Counted from the first letter of the stretch, positions 9,148 to 18,123 are shown. The stretch: DNA of 64,000 nucleotides from Vibrio tapetis subsp. quintayensis (GCF_030409945.1 NZ_JAUFQV010000036.1:154143-218142), one strand, 5' to 3'. Numbers and translations are program-made. The notes: generated by a model not told the origin, from the sequence alone.

Positions 9148-9858
9148 ATGGAATCTACAACATTAATCGCTATGGGGCTTATTTTTCTTGGCTCATTTGT
9201 ACAAAGCGCTATTGGTTTTGGTTTAGCCATTGTCGCTGCTCCACTTTTGTTTTTGATTTCACCGCTCTATGTTCCAGCACCTATTTGTTTGGTCGCGCTG
9301 TTTATATCCTTACTTAATGCGTACAAACACAAATCTAATGTGTCTTTGGGTGGGTTAAAAGCCGCGATCATAGGCCGAGTTCCGGGCTCTATTGCTGGTG
9401 GTGCGTTGCTTTTATACGTCTCGGTTTCCAGTTTGTCATTGTGGCTTGGTATTTTCGTATTGGTGGCGGTTGCGGTGAGTTTGTTGCCATTTCGAATTGA
9501 ACCGACACCGATGCGAATGGGGATCGCGGGGTTCTTTTCTGGTTTCATGGGAACCAGTTCGAGTATTGGTGGGCCACCGATGGCACTACTGCTTCAACAT
9601 CAAGATGCGAACGCATTGCGAGGTAACCTCTCCGCATTTTTTGTATTCAGTTCAATCATTTCCCTTATTGTGCAGATCCCTATCGGTTTTTTAACTTGGC
9701 AGCATGTTGAAATTACCTTGCCATTGATTCCGGCGGCTTGGTTAGGGTATTTCTTGGCGAGTAAGTGTGTTGACCGGTTCTCCAAACAATGGATCCGTTA
9801 CGGGGCGTTGGTATTGTGCGCGGCGAGTGGAGTTGGTGCCATTTGGCAGGCGGTTTAA
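9148..9858 (+). CDS. TSUP (TauE/SafE) family membrane permease
   Basis: I place the start at ATG 9148, since GAGGT at 9136-9140 is 7 bases upstream; a GTG at 9139 and an ATG at 9142 are also in frame. The 236-residue protein has about eight hydrophobic segments and the two TSUP signature regions, GSFVQSAIGFGLAIVAAPLLF near the N-terminus and GFFSGFMGTSSSIGGPP in the second half. The family exports or imports sulfite, sulfonates, thiosulfate or other organic anions; the substrate is unknown here, and no sulfur gene lies beside it. A heptanucleotide array begins 4 bp after its stop. Confidence 0.85.
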   Translation: MESTTLIAMGLIFLGSFVQSAIGFGLAIVAAPLLFLISPLYVPAPICLVALFISLLNAYKHKSNVSLGGLKAAIIGRVPGSIAGGALLLYVSVSSLSLWLGIFVLVAVAVSLLPFRIEPTPMRMGIAGFFSGFMGTSSSIGGPPMALLLQHQDANALRGNLSAFFVFSSIISLIVQIPIGFLTWQHVEITLPLIPAAWLGYFLASKCVDRFSKQWIRYGALVLCAASGVGAIWQAV

Positions 9859-9862
9859 ATTT

Positions 9863-9897
9863 GGCTAAAGGCTAAAGGCTAAAGGCTAAAGGCTAAA
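9863..9897. repeat. Heptanucleotide tandem array GGCTAAA x5
   Basis: Five perfect consecutive copies of GGCTAAA begin 4 bp after the stop of the TSUP permease. They are outside any reading frame I can support. Confidence 0.97.
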
Positions 9898-9930
9898 GGA
9901 GATCTAGAGACGGGCTTACTGATAGTCGCA

Positions 9931-9957
9931 ATAATAAAAGGAAGCACTTGGCTTCCT
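9931..9957 (-). terminator. Terminator for the leftward small unknown gene
   Basis: On the minus strand AGGAAGC pairs with GCTTCCT around a 5-base loop and is followed by TTTTATTAT. Flanking AT pairing lengthens the stem, so it may act in both directions. Confidence 0.7.
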
Positions 9958-10006
9958 GTTATTATTTGGATTGTAGATAAAGGCGTTCAAGACTGCCGAA
10001 AGTTCA

Positions 10007-10360
10007 TTAAGGTTGATTTGCGTCTTCTTCTAGGATTTCTATGACGTCAGAGGAGGAGTTTTCATGGCTGATGAGCAACAAAGTCAGCAATGCATCGGCT
10101 TTGACACTGACATCATCGGACTCGTTGAGCAGCTGTACTATTTTGTCTTTTAGCATCACCACTTCATGTTCTACGAAGCCTCGAGCTTCGATCTCGCCTC
10201 CAACATCTTCTGGCTGACTGTCAAATTCGAGGAATAGAAAATCGCCATCTTGCTTAGTTGAAAGCAGACGTTCTGGCAGCCATTCTTCTCCAGTAACCAC
10301 ATCTAGATCGAGGTCGTTTGGAAGATTCTTAAGTAATTGTAATAATTCCGATACTTTCAC
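10007..10360 (-). CDS. Unknown acidic 117-residue protein
   Basis: I do not recognise the family. The frame starts at GTG 10360 with no clear ribosome site. The N-terminus KVSELLQLLKNLPNDLDLDVV resembles the opening of many small uncharacterised proteins with an SELL-x-L-x-x-L-P-x-x-x-x-V pattern. The remainder is rich in Asp and Glu (net strongly negative), with a hydrophobic helix ALLTLLLISHE near residues 90-101 that is too short and charged on its flanks to be a membrane anchor. A terminator follows at 9931-9957, supporting a real leftward transcript. Probably cytoplasmic; no function is suggested. Confidence 0.6.
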   Translation of the reverse strand: MKVSELLQLLKNLPNDLDLDVVTGEEWLPERLLSTKQDGDFLFLEFDSQPEDVGGEIEARGFVEHEVVMLKDKIVQLLNESDDVSVKADALLTLLLISHENSSSDVIEILEEDANQP

Positions 10361-10530
10361 AATGATTTTTTATATTATACGTCGCTATATACGTTATTGT
10401 AGCGGCAAAGTGGCGAGCATCTTAAAGTAAATTGCGCTTTTTAGCTATATATCTTGATATAAGAATCAATTAGTTCCATTTCATCTTCGAAATTTCAATT
10501 TGTCATTGTTAGACATGAGTATTGGCATCC

Positions 10531-11853
10531 ATGCTTTTTAATAAACTGCTTCTAAATAAACCGACCGTAACCCTTTGCGCTGTTTCCGTTCTTTCTTCAC
10601 CTCTTGCGCTTGCTCAATCTGAGCAGGAATGGGGCTTGAGTGCTGCTTATCGTTCGGCATCTCTTGTCCATGAATTTCCAGGGACCTCTGATACATCGGT
10701 GAGTACTTTTGTCCCGATGTTCTACTATCAGGGTGAACGCTTTTATATGGACGGGCTAGAGGGGGGGGCGCATCTATACCAGCAAGATGATTGGCAGGTA
10801 AACGCATTTACTCGCCTACGCTTTGTTGATCTGCCTGCGTCGAAGCAAAACGAATTCGGTGGCGATGTGTTTGATTTAGGTGTTCAGTATCGCCGTGACA
10901 TGGACGAATTTTGGTATGCGGATGTCGAGGTGCTGAGCGATAGCTATGGTCGTTTCCATGGTAATGTTAGGGCTACCGGCGAATACGCGACCGAAAACTG
11001 GGATTTTAAACCAAGCGTTCAAATGCGTTACAAGACCAGCGACTTCAACTCGCAATATTATGCCGCCGAAAGCCTAACAGGCGAGCGTATCGGTGGTGGC
11101 GTTGACTTCAAGATGGGTTTTGAAGCTCGTTATCACGTAACTTCAAATCTGTACTTAATGGGTTCAGCTTACGCAACTCGTTTAGATGGCGCAGCTTATG
11201 GAGCAAGTGCCGTTAACGAACAATGGGCAAGTGAATATTTTGTTGGTTTTGGTTTTGCTAATGATAAAAGCGTACAGAGAAAATCTGAAATAGGCGCAAA
11301 GCCTTATATGCGAATTGCGCAAGGGTTTGCAACGCCATCAGATATGGGAGACATCTTTCAGGGCAAGGGTGAGCAAGATCCAAACAACAATAAAATGACC
11401 TCATTCTTCTATGGTCATCCGCTGACAGACGAATTATTTGGCTTACCATTGGATGTCTACTTAACTCCGGGTGTCGCATGGCATTGGCAAAGTGATACGC
11501 AGAAATCGAGCCCAGAATACGTTGTGGCTATTAAAGCGTACTACACATTTGATTGGCCTGTACGTTGGAAGTTCGGTGTGGCAGAAGGGGTTTCATATGT
11601 TCAACACCCAACACATATTGAAAGTAGTGAGCTTGAGAAAAAAGAGTACGCAAATGGTAGTCCACTGATGAACTATCTCGATATCTCTTTTGATATCAAC
11701 GTGGGTGACATCGTAGGTAAGTCTGATTGGGAAAGTATGTGGATTGGTTATGCATTGCATCATCGTTCGTCCATCTTTGAAAAGGCTTCTCAGTTCGGGC
11801 GTATCAAAGGTGGCAGTAACTACAATACAATTTACTTACAGTATGATTTTTAG
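10531..11853 (+). CDS. MipA/OmpV-like outer-membrane protein with a second C-terminal barrel
   Basis: ATG 10531 (440 residues) gives a clean signal peptide ending near ALAQ; the TTG at 10522 adds three residues and there is no strong ribosome site for either. The first half (about residues 28-250) is MipA/OmpV-like: a periplasmic-strand rich barrel with EWGLSAAYRSAS, VFDLGVQYRRD and a closing FVGFGFA. MipA proteins are usually about 250 residues, so the second 190 residues are extra. They start SEIGAKPYMRIAQG and end YNTIYLQYDF, a C-terminal aromatic as in outer-membrane barrels, and include ALHHRSSIFE, reminiscent of the HxSN region of PagL lipid A deacylases. The transport or envelope role is unknown. 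Bounded by a terminator. Confidence 0.75.
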   Translation: MLFNKLLLNKPTVTLCAVSVLSSPLALAQSEQEWGLSAAYRSASLVHEFPGTSDTSVSTFVPMFYYQGERFYMDGLEGGAHLYQQDDWQVNAFTRLRFVDLPASKQNEFGGDVFDLGVQYRRDMDEFWYADVEVLSDSYGRFHGNVRATGEYATENWDFKPSVQMRYKTSDFNSQYYAAESLTGERIGGGVDFKMGFEARYHVTSNLYLMGSAYATRLDGAAYGASAVNEQWASEYFVGFGFANDKSVQRKSEIGAKPYMRIAQGFATPSDMGDIFQGKGEQDPNNNKMTSFFYGHPLTDELFGLPLDVYLTPGVAWHWQSDTQKSSPEYVVAIKAYYTFDWPVRWKFGVAEGVSYVQHPTHIESSELEKKEYANGSPLMNYLDISFDINVGDIVGKSDWESMWIGYALHHRSSIFEKASQFGRIKGGSNYNTIYLQYDF

Positions 11854-11892
11854 TTAACGCGATAACGAAGTGATGTAGTGTTAATTACACAG

Positions 11893-11926
11893 AAAGGGTC
11901 AGCATAGTGCTGACCCTTTGTTATTT
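11893..11926. terminator. Terminator between convergent barrel and azoreductase genes
   Basis: AAAGGGTCAGCA pairs with TGCTGACCCTTT around a 3-base loop. The T content on each side suggests it may serve both converging genes. Confidence 0.8.
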
Positions 11927-11930
11927 TGAG

Positions 11931-11972
11931 TTACAGGTTACAGGTTACAGGTTACAGGTTACAGGTTACAGG
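11931..11972. repeat. Heptanucleotide tandem array TTACAGG x6
   Basis: Six perfect consecutive copies of TTACAGG. The last copy (11966-11972) supplies the stop codon and the end of the last sense codon of the leftward azoreductase gene, so the array abuts and slightly enters coding sequence. Confidence 0.97.
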
Positions 11973-12553
11973 GATAGGGCGCTGATTTGTTGCTTCGCGC
12001 TGTCTAGGCCTTGTTTTGCCATCTCATCACCCATGTTCAATGCTTCTGCATAAACAAACTCTAGGTCAGTAATGCCAACGAAGCCAAGCACCGTTGTTAG
12101 GTATGGTGTGATGATGTCTGTTGCTGCGTCTTTATGGATACCACCACGAGTGGTAACGATAACGGCTTTTTTGTTCTCAAGTAGTCCTTTTGGACCTTGT
12201 TCAGTATAAGCGAAAGTGACGCCTGCTCGGGCGATCATATCAACCCAGTTTTTAAGCTGCGTCGGTACGGTAAAGTTGTACATTGGCGCGGCAATGATTA
12301 AGGTATCTGATTGTTTGATTTCTTCTATTAGTTTGTTAGACAGAGCCAAAATTTCTTGTTGTTCAGTGCTTAATTCATCTCCGCCACGAAGTGCAGTTGC
12401 AACATTCATGTCTAGCATTGGTAGTGCATCTTGTACGAGATCGCGTTCAATTATCTGCTCGCTATCCTGAGTTTCAGTTAGTTGTTCGATTATTTGATTC
12501 GATTGAGAGTAGCCACCAAGGATGCTTGATTTAAGTACGAGTAAGCGAGACAT
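11966..12553 (-). CDS. azoR: FMN-dependent NADH-azoreductase
   Basis: A 195-residue flavodoxin-fold protein, close to the 201 residues of E. coli AzoR (formerly AcpD). It opens with LVLKSSILGGYSQSNQ, the FMN phosphate-binding segment, has APMYNFTVPTQLKNWVDMIARAGVTFAYTEQG in the middle (the family's core MYNF...P..LK.w.D) and VTTRGG near residue 140. It uses NADH to reduce azo compounds and quinones and is usually tied to thiol or electrophile stress. AAGGA precedes the ATG at good spacing. It is divergent from hrpA across 193 bp. Its stop codon lies in the TTACAGG array. Confidence 0.93.
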   Translation of the reverse strand: MSRLLVLKSSILGGYSQSNQIIEQLTETQDSEQIIERDLVQDALPMLDMNVATALRGGDELSTEQQEILALSNKLIEEIKQSDTLIIAAPMYNFTVPTQLKNWVDMIARAGVTFAYTEQGPKGLLENKKAVIVTTRGGIHKDAATDIITPYLTTVLGFVGITDLEFVYAEALNMGDEMAKQGLDSAKQQISALSL

Positions 12554-12746
12554 ATTGTATTCCTTATATTTTCATCAACAGGCAGTGTTGTTGAGATAGA
12601 TGTTATGCGAATGCTGAAATCGAGATAAGGCGAAAAATGTGCTCATCATGTTCAAAAAAATCGAACAAGGCGGAAAGATTAAGGAATTGAATGGTGTGTG
12701 GTACAATCGCGCCAATTTTTAAAGTCTTAGTTAGATAGGTATTGCT

Positions 12747-15700
12747 TTGACCTCGTCACAGCCAAAAAAACAACAAAACAGCGCTGCAAGCCTTAAAGCA
12801 GCACTAAAAGAATGCATGTTCAAAGACCGTTTTCGTTTGCAAAAGCGAATTTTTGGTGCGAGTAAGATTAAAAAAGACGAATCTCGTAATGCGGTATTTG
12901 ATGAAATTGCAATGGACATTGCCAAGTCTATGATGACGGCGCAGCAACGTATTACTGCAAGCGCTAAAATCGAATACCCAGAACTGCTTCCTGTTAGTCA
13001 AAAGCGTGACGACATTGCTAAAGCGATCGAAGAAAACCAAGTAGTTATTATCGCAGGTGAAACGGGTTCGGGTAAAACGACGCAACTGCCTAAAATATGC
13101 AGCGAAATAGGACGAGGCAAATATGGGCTTATTGGCCACACACAACCTCGTAGACTAGCAGCACGCTCAGTTGCAAACCGTATTGCTGAAGAGATGGAAA
13201 CCAAGCTCGGTGAGTTTGTTGGTTATAAAGTTCGTTTTAACGACCAGATTTCTGATAACACCCAAATTAAATTGATGACAGACGGTATTTTGCTGGCTGA
13301 AATTCAACACGACCGTTTTCTCAATCAATACGACACCATCATTATTGATGAAGCTCACGAACGCAGCTTAAACATCGATTTCATTTTGGGTTACTTAAAA
13401 GAACTGCTTCCTCGTCGTCCTGACCTCAAAGTTATTATCACTTCGGCTACTATTGACCCGCAACGATTCTCAAAGCACTTTAGAGATGCGCCGATCATCG
13501 AAGTGTCAGGTCGAACTTACCCTGTTGAAACACGCTACCGTCCGTTGAATGCAGATGACGGAGAAAACGACAGAGACCAACTTGAAGGTATCTTTGAAGC
13601 GGTTGACGAGTTGTGCGATGAAGGGCTAGGGGACATCCTGATCTTCATGAACGGTGAGCGAGAAATTCGCGATACCGCCGATGCCTTAACCAAGCGCAAA
13701 ATCCGTGATACTGAAGTTGTGCCTTTGTATGCGCGCTTATCTTCAGCGGAACAAAACAAAATATTTCAATCTCATTCTGGACGCCGAATTGTACTGGCAA
13801 CGAACGTGGCTGAAACGTCACTGACAGTACCTGGTATTAAGTATGTTATTGACCCAGGTACGGCGAGAATTAGCCGTTATAGTTACAAAACTAAAGTCCA
13901 ACGCCTGCCAATTGAAGCGATTTCTCAGGCAAGTGCCAATCAACGTAAAGGCCGTTGTGGCCGTGTTGACGAAGGTATTTGTATTAGATTGTATTCAGAG
14001 GACGATTTCTTATCTCGCCCTGAATTTACCGATCCTGAAATCTTAAGAACCAACTTAGCATCGGTTATTTTGCAAATGACCGCATTAGGTTTGGGCGATA
14101 TTCAAGCCTTTCCATTTGTTGAAGCACCAGACAAACGCAACATTCAAGATGGTGTTCGCTTGTTGGAAGAATTGGGGGCGCTTGCCGTCAGTTCTAAGAA
14201 AGATGAAGACTCTAAAAAGCGACTGACTCCATTAGGTCGTCAGATTGCTCGTTTACCGATTGATCCTCGTTTGGCTCGTATGGTGATCGAAGCGTCTCGA
14301 ATCGGTTGCCTTAAGGAAGTGATGGTTATCGTTTCTGCGTTGTCTATTCAAGATCCTCGTGAACGTCCAAGTGAAAAACAGCAAGCCGCTGACGAGCAAC
14401 ATCGCCGCTTTAATGACAAAGAATCGGATTTCATTACATTTGTAAATCTGTGGGATTACATTCAAGAACAGCAAAAAGAGCTGTCTGGTAACCAATTCCG
14501 CAAGCAGTGTAAGAAAGAGTACCTTAACTATTTGCGCGTACGTGAATGGCAAGATGTGTACTTTCAAGTTCATCAAGCCATGAGGGAGATGGACACTAAA
14601 CTTAACTCTCAGGCCGGTAGCTACCAGAGCATTCATAGCGCCTTATTGGTTGGGTTGTTGTCTCATATTGGTGTTAAAGACCAAGAGAAAAATGAGTATC
14701 AGGGTGCGCGTAATGCTCGCTTCAATATTTTCCCTGCATCTGGGCTATTCAAGAAGCAACCTAAGTGGATCATGTCTGCTGAGTTGGTTGAAACGTCGAA
14801 GCTCTGGGGGCGCATTATTGCGAAAATACAACCAGAATGGATTGAGCCGTTAGCTAAGCACTTAATAAAGCGGAGCTATAGCGAACCGCATTGGTCTAAG
14901 AAGCAAGCCGCGGTAATGGCGCACGAAAAAGTGATGCTATATGGCATCCCAATTGTGCCTAAGCGCACCATTAATTATGGCAGTATCGATCCTGTCGTCA
15001 GCCGAGAAATTTTCATTCGTTCTGCGCTGGTTGAAGGTGAGTGGGAAACAAAGCACAAGTTCTTCAAGCAAAACCGTAAGCTTTTGCAAGAGGTTGAAGA
15101 GTTAGAACATAAATCTCGTCGCCGTGACATTTTGATCGACGACGATGAGTTGGCCGATTTCTATGACCAACGTGTAAGCACCGAAGCCGTTTCGGGTAAG
15201 CACTTTGATAGCTGGTGGAAAGCTAAATCTAAATCAGAACCTGAGTTACTGAACTTTGAAAAAGAGATGTTATTCAAAGGTGATGCCAGCCACATTACTG
15301 ATTTGGATTACCCAAACTTCTGGCATCAAGATGGTTTAAAACTTAAGTTGAGCTATCAATTTGAACCCGGCGACGACAACGATGGTGTAACCGTACACTT
15401 ACCATTACCTATTTTGAATCAGGTGGATCAAACCGGGTTTGATTGGCAGATCCCGGGCTTACGTCATGAGTTAGTAGTTAGCTTAATTAAGTCTTTGCCT
15501 AAGACGTTGCGCCGAAATTTTGTGCCTGCTCCAAATTATGCAGACGCATTTTTGGCTCGTGTAACGCCAATGGAAGCGCCATTGTTAGATGCGTTAGAGA
15601 AAGAGCTTCGCCGAATTACAGGTGTTGAAGTATTACGAGAAGACTGGAAGTTAGAGCAAATTCCAGATCACCTAAAAGTTACCTATCGTGCGGTTGACCA

Positions 15701-16664
15701 TCGTAATCGTAAGCTAAAAGAACACAAAAATATTTACGAACTCAAAGAGAGCTTGAAAGATAAGGTTCAAGAAACGCTATCACAAGTAGCGGATGACGAT
15801 ATTGAACAACAAGGTCTGCACACATGGAGCTTTGGCGAATTGCCAAAAGTCTACCAGCAAAAACGTGGTGGTTTTGAAGTCAAAGCCTATCCCGCTTTGG
15901 TTGATAATAAAGACAGTGTTGAAATAAAGCTGTTTGAAACCGAGCAAGAACAACATTCTGCCATGCGACAAGGCCAGCGTCGTTTAGTGTTATTGAATGT
16001 GCCATCACCCATAAAGTATCTGCACTCTAACTTGCCAAATAAATCCAAACTTGGCTTGTACTTTAACCCTTACGGCAAGGTGCTTGATTTAATTGATGAT
16101 TGTATCTCTTGTGGCATTGATAAGTTGCTTGAGCAAAATGGTGGCATGGCTTGGGATCCAGAACAGTTCGAACAAACTAAAGAAAAGATCAGAGCGGAGC
16201 TTGGCGACACTGTTGTCGATATAGCCCAACAAGTAGAAACTATTTTGACCACGGCATTTGCTATCAACAAAAAGCTGAAAGGCAAAGTAGACTTTACCAT
16301 GGCGTTTGCGCTTTCTGATATCAAAGCTCAAATTGAAAGCTTGATCTTCAAAGGTTTTGCAACAGAATGTGGCTGGAAACGCTTGCCCGATATTCTTCGC
16401 TATATGAAAGCAATTGAGCGTAGAATGGAAAAACTACCGATCGACCCAAATAAAGATCGATTGCACATGATCCGAATTGAATCGGTAACGAACGACTATA
16501 AAGAGCTGTTGAATAAGATCCCGAAAGGCGTGCCAGTACCAGAACCGATTAAAGAAGTTCGTTGGATGCTGGAAGAACTTCGAGTGAGCTTTTTTGCCCA
16601 GCAGTTAGGCACCCCTTATCCCGTGTCTGACAAGCGAGTGAAGAACGTTATCTCTGATTTCTAA
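12747..16664 (+). CDS. hrpA: ATP-dependent RNA helicase HrpA (DEAH family)
   Basis: The frame starts at TTG 12747 with GATAGG upstream; the predicted N-terminus aligns in character with E. coli HrpA, and 1305 residues matches the family's about 1300. Walker A GETGSGKT is at residues 104-111, DEAH at 201-204, SAT soon after, and the second RecA domain ends with QRKGRCGR. Next come the helicase-associated region, an OB-like segment, and the long C-terminal domain unique to HrpA. HrpA acts in the cytoplasm; in E. coli it has been linked to mRNA processing and to rescue of stalled or collided ribosomes. It appears transcribed alone from a promoter in the 193-bp gap shared with azoR (TACAAT near 12711 could be a -10). 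No clear terminator follows. Confidence 0.95.
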   Translation: MTSSQPKKQQNSAASLKAALKECMFKDRFRLQKRIFGASKIKKDESRNAVFDEIAMDIAKSMMTAQQRITASAKIEYPELLPVSQKRDDIAKAIEENQVVIIAGETGSGKTTQLPKICSEIGRGKYGLIGHTQPRRLAARSVANRIAEEMETKLGEFVGYKVRFNDQISDNTQIKLMTDGILLAEIQHDRFLNQYDTIIIDEAHERSLNIDFILGYLKELLPRRPDLKVIITSATIDPQRFSKHFRDAPIIEVSGRTYPVETRYRPLNADDGENDRDQLEGIFEAVDELCDEGLGDILIFMNGEREIRDTADALTKRKIRDTEVVPLYARLSSAEQNKIFQSHSGRRIVLATNVAETSLTVPGIKYVIDPGTARISRYSYKTKVQRLPIEAISQASANQRKGRCGRVDEGICIRLYSEDDFLSRPEFTDPEILRTNLASVILQMTALGLGDIQAFPFVEAPDKRNIQDGVRLLEELGALAVSSKKDEDSKKRLTPLGRQIARLPIDPRLARMVIEASRIGCLKEVMVIVSALSIQDPRERPSEKQQAADEQHRRFNDKESDFITFVNLWDYIQEQQKELSGNQFRKQCKKEYLNYLRVREWQDVYFQVHQAMREMDTKLNSQAGSYQSIHSALLVGLLSHIGVKDQEKNEYQGARNARFNIFPASGLFKKQPKWIMSAELVETSKLWGRIIAKIQPEWIEPLAKHLIKRSYSEPHWSKKQAAVMAHEKVMLYGIPIVPKRTINYGSIDPVVSREIFIRSALVEGEWETKHKFFKQNRKLLQEVEELEHKSRRRDILIDDDELADFYDQRVSTEAVSGKHFDSWWKAKSKSEPELLNFEKEMLFKGDASHITDLDYPNFWHQDGLKLKLSYQFEPGDDNDGVTVHLPLPILNQVDQTGFDWQIPGLRHELVVSLIKSLPKTLRRNFVPAPNYADAFLARVTPMEAPLLDALEKELRRITGVEVLREDWKLEQIPDHLKVTYRAVDHRNRKLKEHKNIYELKESLKDKVQETLSQVADDDIEQQGLHTWSFGELPKVYQQKRGGFEVKAYPALVDNKDSVEIKLFETEQEQHSAMRQGQRRLVLLNVPSPIKYLHSNLPNKSKLGLYFNPYGKVLDLIDDCISCGIDKLLEQNGGMAWDPEQFEQTKEKIRAELGDTVVDIAQQVETILTTAFAINKKLKGKVDFTMAFALSDIKAQIESLIFKGFATECGWKRLPDILRYMKAIERRMEKLPIDPNKDRLHMIRIESVTNDYKELLNKIPKGVPVPEPIKEVRWMLEELRVSFFAQQLGTPYPVSDKRVKNVISDF

Positions 16665-16773
16665 CGTTTATTATTTAGGCATATACTTTGCATAGGTTAA
16701 GGGAATAACACAGCGTCAAAAAATAGCTGACAATGATTTAACGCCTCATTAGGGCGCTAAGTTTGGATAATCA

Positions 16774-16789
16774 AAGCCATATATGGCTT
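16774..16789. promoter_or_regulatory. 16-bp perfect palindrome in the leader of the first small barrel gene
   Basis: AAGCCATATATGGCTT is a perfect palindrome 30 bp upstream of the ATG at 16820. It could be an operator or, in RNA, a hairpin just ahead of the ribosome site. Confidence 0.5.
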
Positions 16790-16819
16790 GTAATTCAATG
16801 GATTAATAAAGGTATAAGC

Positions 16820-17314
16820 ATGAAAAAGATTCTTATCGCAGTGGCATTGGCTGGCATGTCTTCAACGGCAGCGGCCGATGCATTAATTTATGCTGGGGCA
16901 AACGTTGGCCAGGCAAGCATCGATTCGGACAAATCTACGGTGTTTGGTGCTCACGTAGGAACTGGTATCCTACCTTTCATTGGTATCGAAGCGGGTTATC
17001 AAAAACTGGGTGATGCTTCTGTCGGCTCTGTAAACATCGAAGCATCGACAATTTATGTGGCAGCGAAGCCAAGTATTGATGTCGGTCCAATACAAGTATA
17101 TGCAAAAGCAGGCTTTCACTCGTGGAGCCAACAGATCAGTAGTGCTTCAAGTGATGACACTGGAACGGATCTCATGTACGGCTTTGGTGCAGAATACTAC
17201 CTGATCGACAATCTTTCAGTCGGCGCTTCGTGGACACAATTTAAGATGGGCGGTAATACAGCGGATGTCAATTCTGACCAGCTCGCACTAACCGCGACGT
17301 TCCATTTCTTATAA
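16820..17314 (+). CDS. Small outer-membrane beta-barrel protein, copy 1
   Basis: ATG 16820 follows AAAGG at good spacing and gives a canonical signal peptide ending TAAADA; the longer frame from 16763 has no signal sequence and should be discarded. The mature protein (about 145 residues) has alternating hydrophobic strands, begins LIYAGANVGQ, contains GTGILPFIGIEAGYQKLG and GFGAEYYLIDNLSVGASW, and ends in TATFHFL, an outer-membrane type C-terminus. It belongs to the eight-stranded OmpA/OmpW-size barrels and is clearly related to the next gene. No ligand or pore function can be assigned. It may be a small porin, adhesin or envelope stabiliser. Confidence 0.8.
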   Translation: MKKILIAVALAGMSSTAAADALIYAGANVGQASIDSDKSTVFGAHVGTGILPFIGIEAGYQKLGDASVGSVNIEASTIYVAAKPSIDVGPIQVYAKAGFHSWSQQISSASSDDTGTDLMYGFGAEYYLIDNLSVGASWTQFKMGGNTADVNSDQLALTATFHFL

Positions 17315-17340
17315 GCTCCACGGTTTAGTCTTACAGTCTT

Positions 17341-17375
17341 AGGCACCGAAGTTCCGGTGCCTTTGTAGTTTTTAT
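17341..17375 (+). terminator. Terminator between the two small barrel genes
   Basis: AGGCACCG pairs with CGGTGCCT across six bases, followed by TTGTAGTTTTT, so each barrel gene probably has its own transcript. The rest of the 309-bp gap (17315-17623) holds the leader hairpin listed separately. Confidence 0.75.
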
Positions 17376-17556
17376 GTCAGAACTACGCTGAGTTGTAAAT
17401 ACGTATTGCAATAGGTTTGATTACTCTAGCAAAAAAGTTATAGAATCAGCCTCAAATTTTGAGTGAGTGCCAGTTAAGGCATTCAATGAGTTCAAAAAGT
17501 TTGTAGGGATTAAAGCTTTTTCCATTTTGGTCGATAAATGCAGTATGGATTGAAGA

Positions 17557-17585
17557 ATACCCACGCTATTTAGCTTGATGGGTAT
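17557..17585 (+). promoter_or_regulatory. Leader hairpin before the second small barrel gene
   Basis: ATACCCA pairs with TGGGTAT, and inside the loop GCTA pairs with TAGC. It ends 38 bp before the ATG at 17624 and lacks a T tract. Confidence 0.45.
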
Positions 17586-17623
17586 GTGTGCATTTTGTTC
17601 GAGTTTGAAGTAGTAGGAAAGAA

Positions 17624-18091
17624 ATGAAAAAGATTCTATTAGCATTAGCACTAACTGGCGTAGCAACAACAGCTTCTGCTGATTCATGGTTATACGCGGG
17701 TGCGAACGTTGGCCAATCTGATCTAGATGGTAAGAACGCGACAGCGGCTGGTTTTCATGTTGGTACAGGCATTCTTCCAATCATTGGTTTAGAAGCGGGT
17801 TACAACAACCACGGTAAAATCAATGACTTGGATATGAGCTCATACTACTTTGCTGTTAAGCCAAGTATCGACTTAGGTCCTTTGCATGTGTATGGTAAAG
17901 CGGGCGTACACAGCTATAAAGGTGAGCAGTCAGGAGCTAAAAACCAAGATGGTACTGACGCAATGTATGGCGTAGGTGTTGAATATTTTATGTTTGATAT
18001 TCTGTCTGTAGGGGGTTCTTATCAGAACTTCAAAACAGATGCCGGTAATATTGGATCATTCAACCTAACAGCGACGGTTCACTTCCTATAA
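17624..18091 (+). CDS. Small outer-membrane beta-barrel protein, copy 2
   Basis: A 155-residue protein with ribosome site AGGAAAG and a signal peptide ending TTASA. It shares with copy 1 the start MKKIL, the opening YAGANVGQ, the segment FHVGTGILPIIGLEAGYN, KPSIDLGPL/HVYGKAG and the C-terminal TVHFL. The two are tandem paralogues that have diverged mostly in the loops between strands, as expected of surface-exposed regions of a barrel. Each has its own leader hairpin and terminator, which allows separate regulation. Function is unknown beyond being a small outer-membrane barrel. Confidence 0.8.
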   Translation: MKKILLALALTGVATTASADSWLYAGANVGQSDLDGKNATAAGFHVGTGILPIIGLEAGYNNHGKINDLDMSSYYFAVKPSIDLGPLHVYGKAGVHSYKGEQSGAKNQDGTDAMYGVGVEYFMFDILSVGGSYQNFKTDAGNIGSFNLTATVHFL

Positions 18092-18123
18092 GAAGTTGTG
18101 ACCTAAGCGCATCGTATACTAAG

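Noticed and set aside
17421..17780. Leftward 119-codon frame across the second barrel gene
   Set aside because: It covers the signal peptide and leader of a convincing outer-membrane gene; composition is that of a shadow frame.
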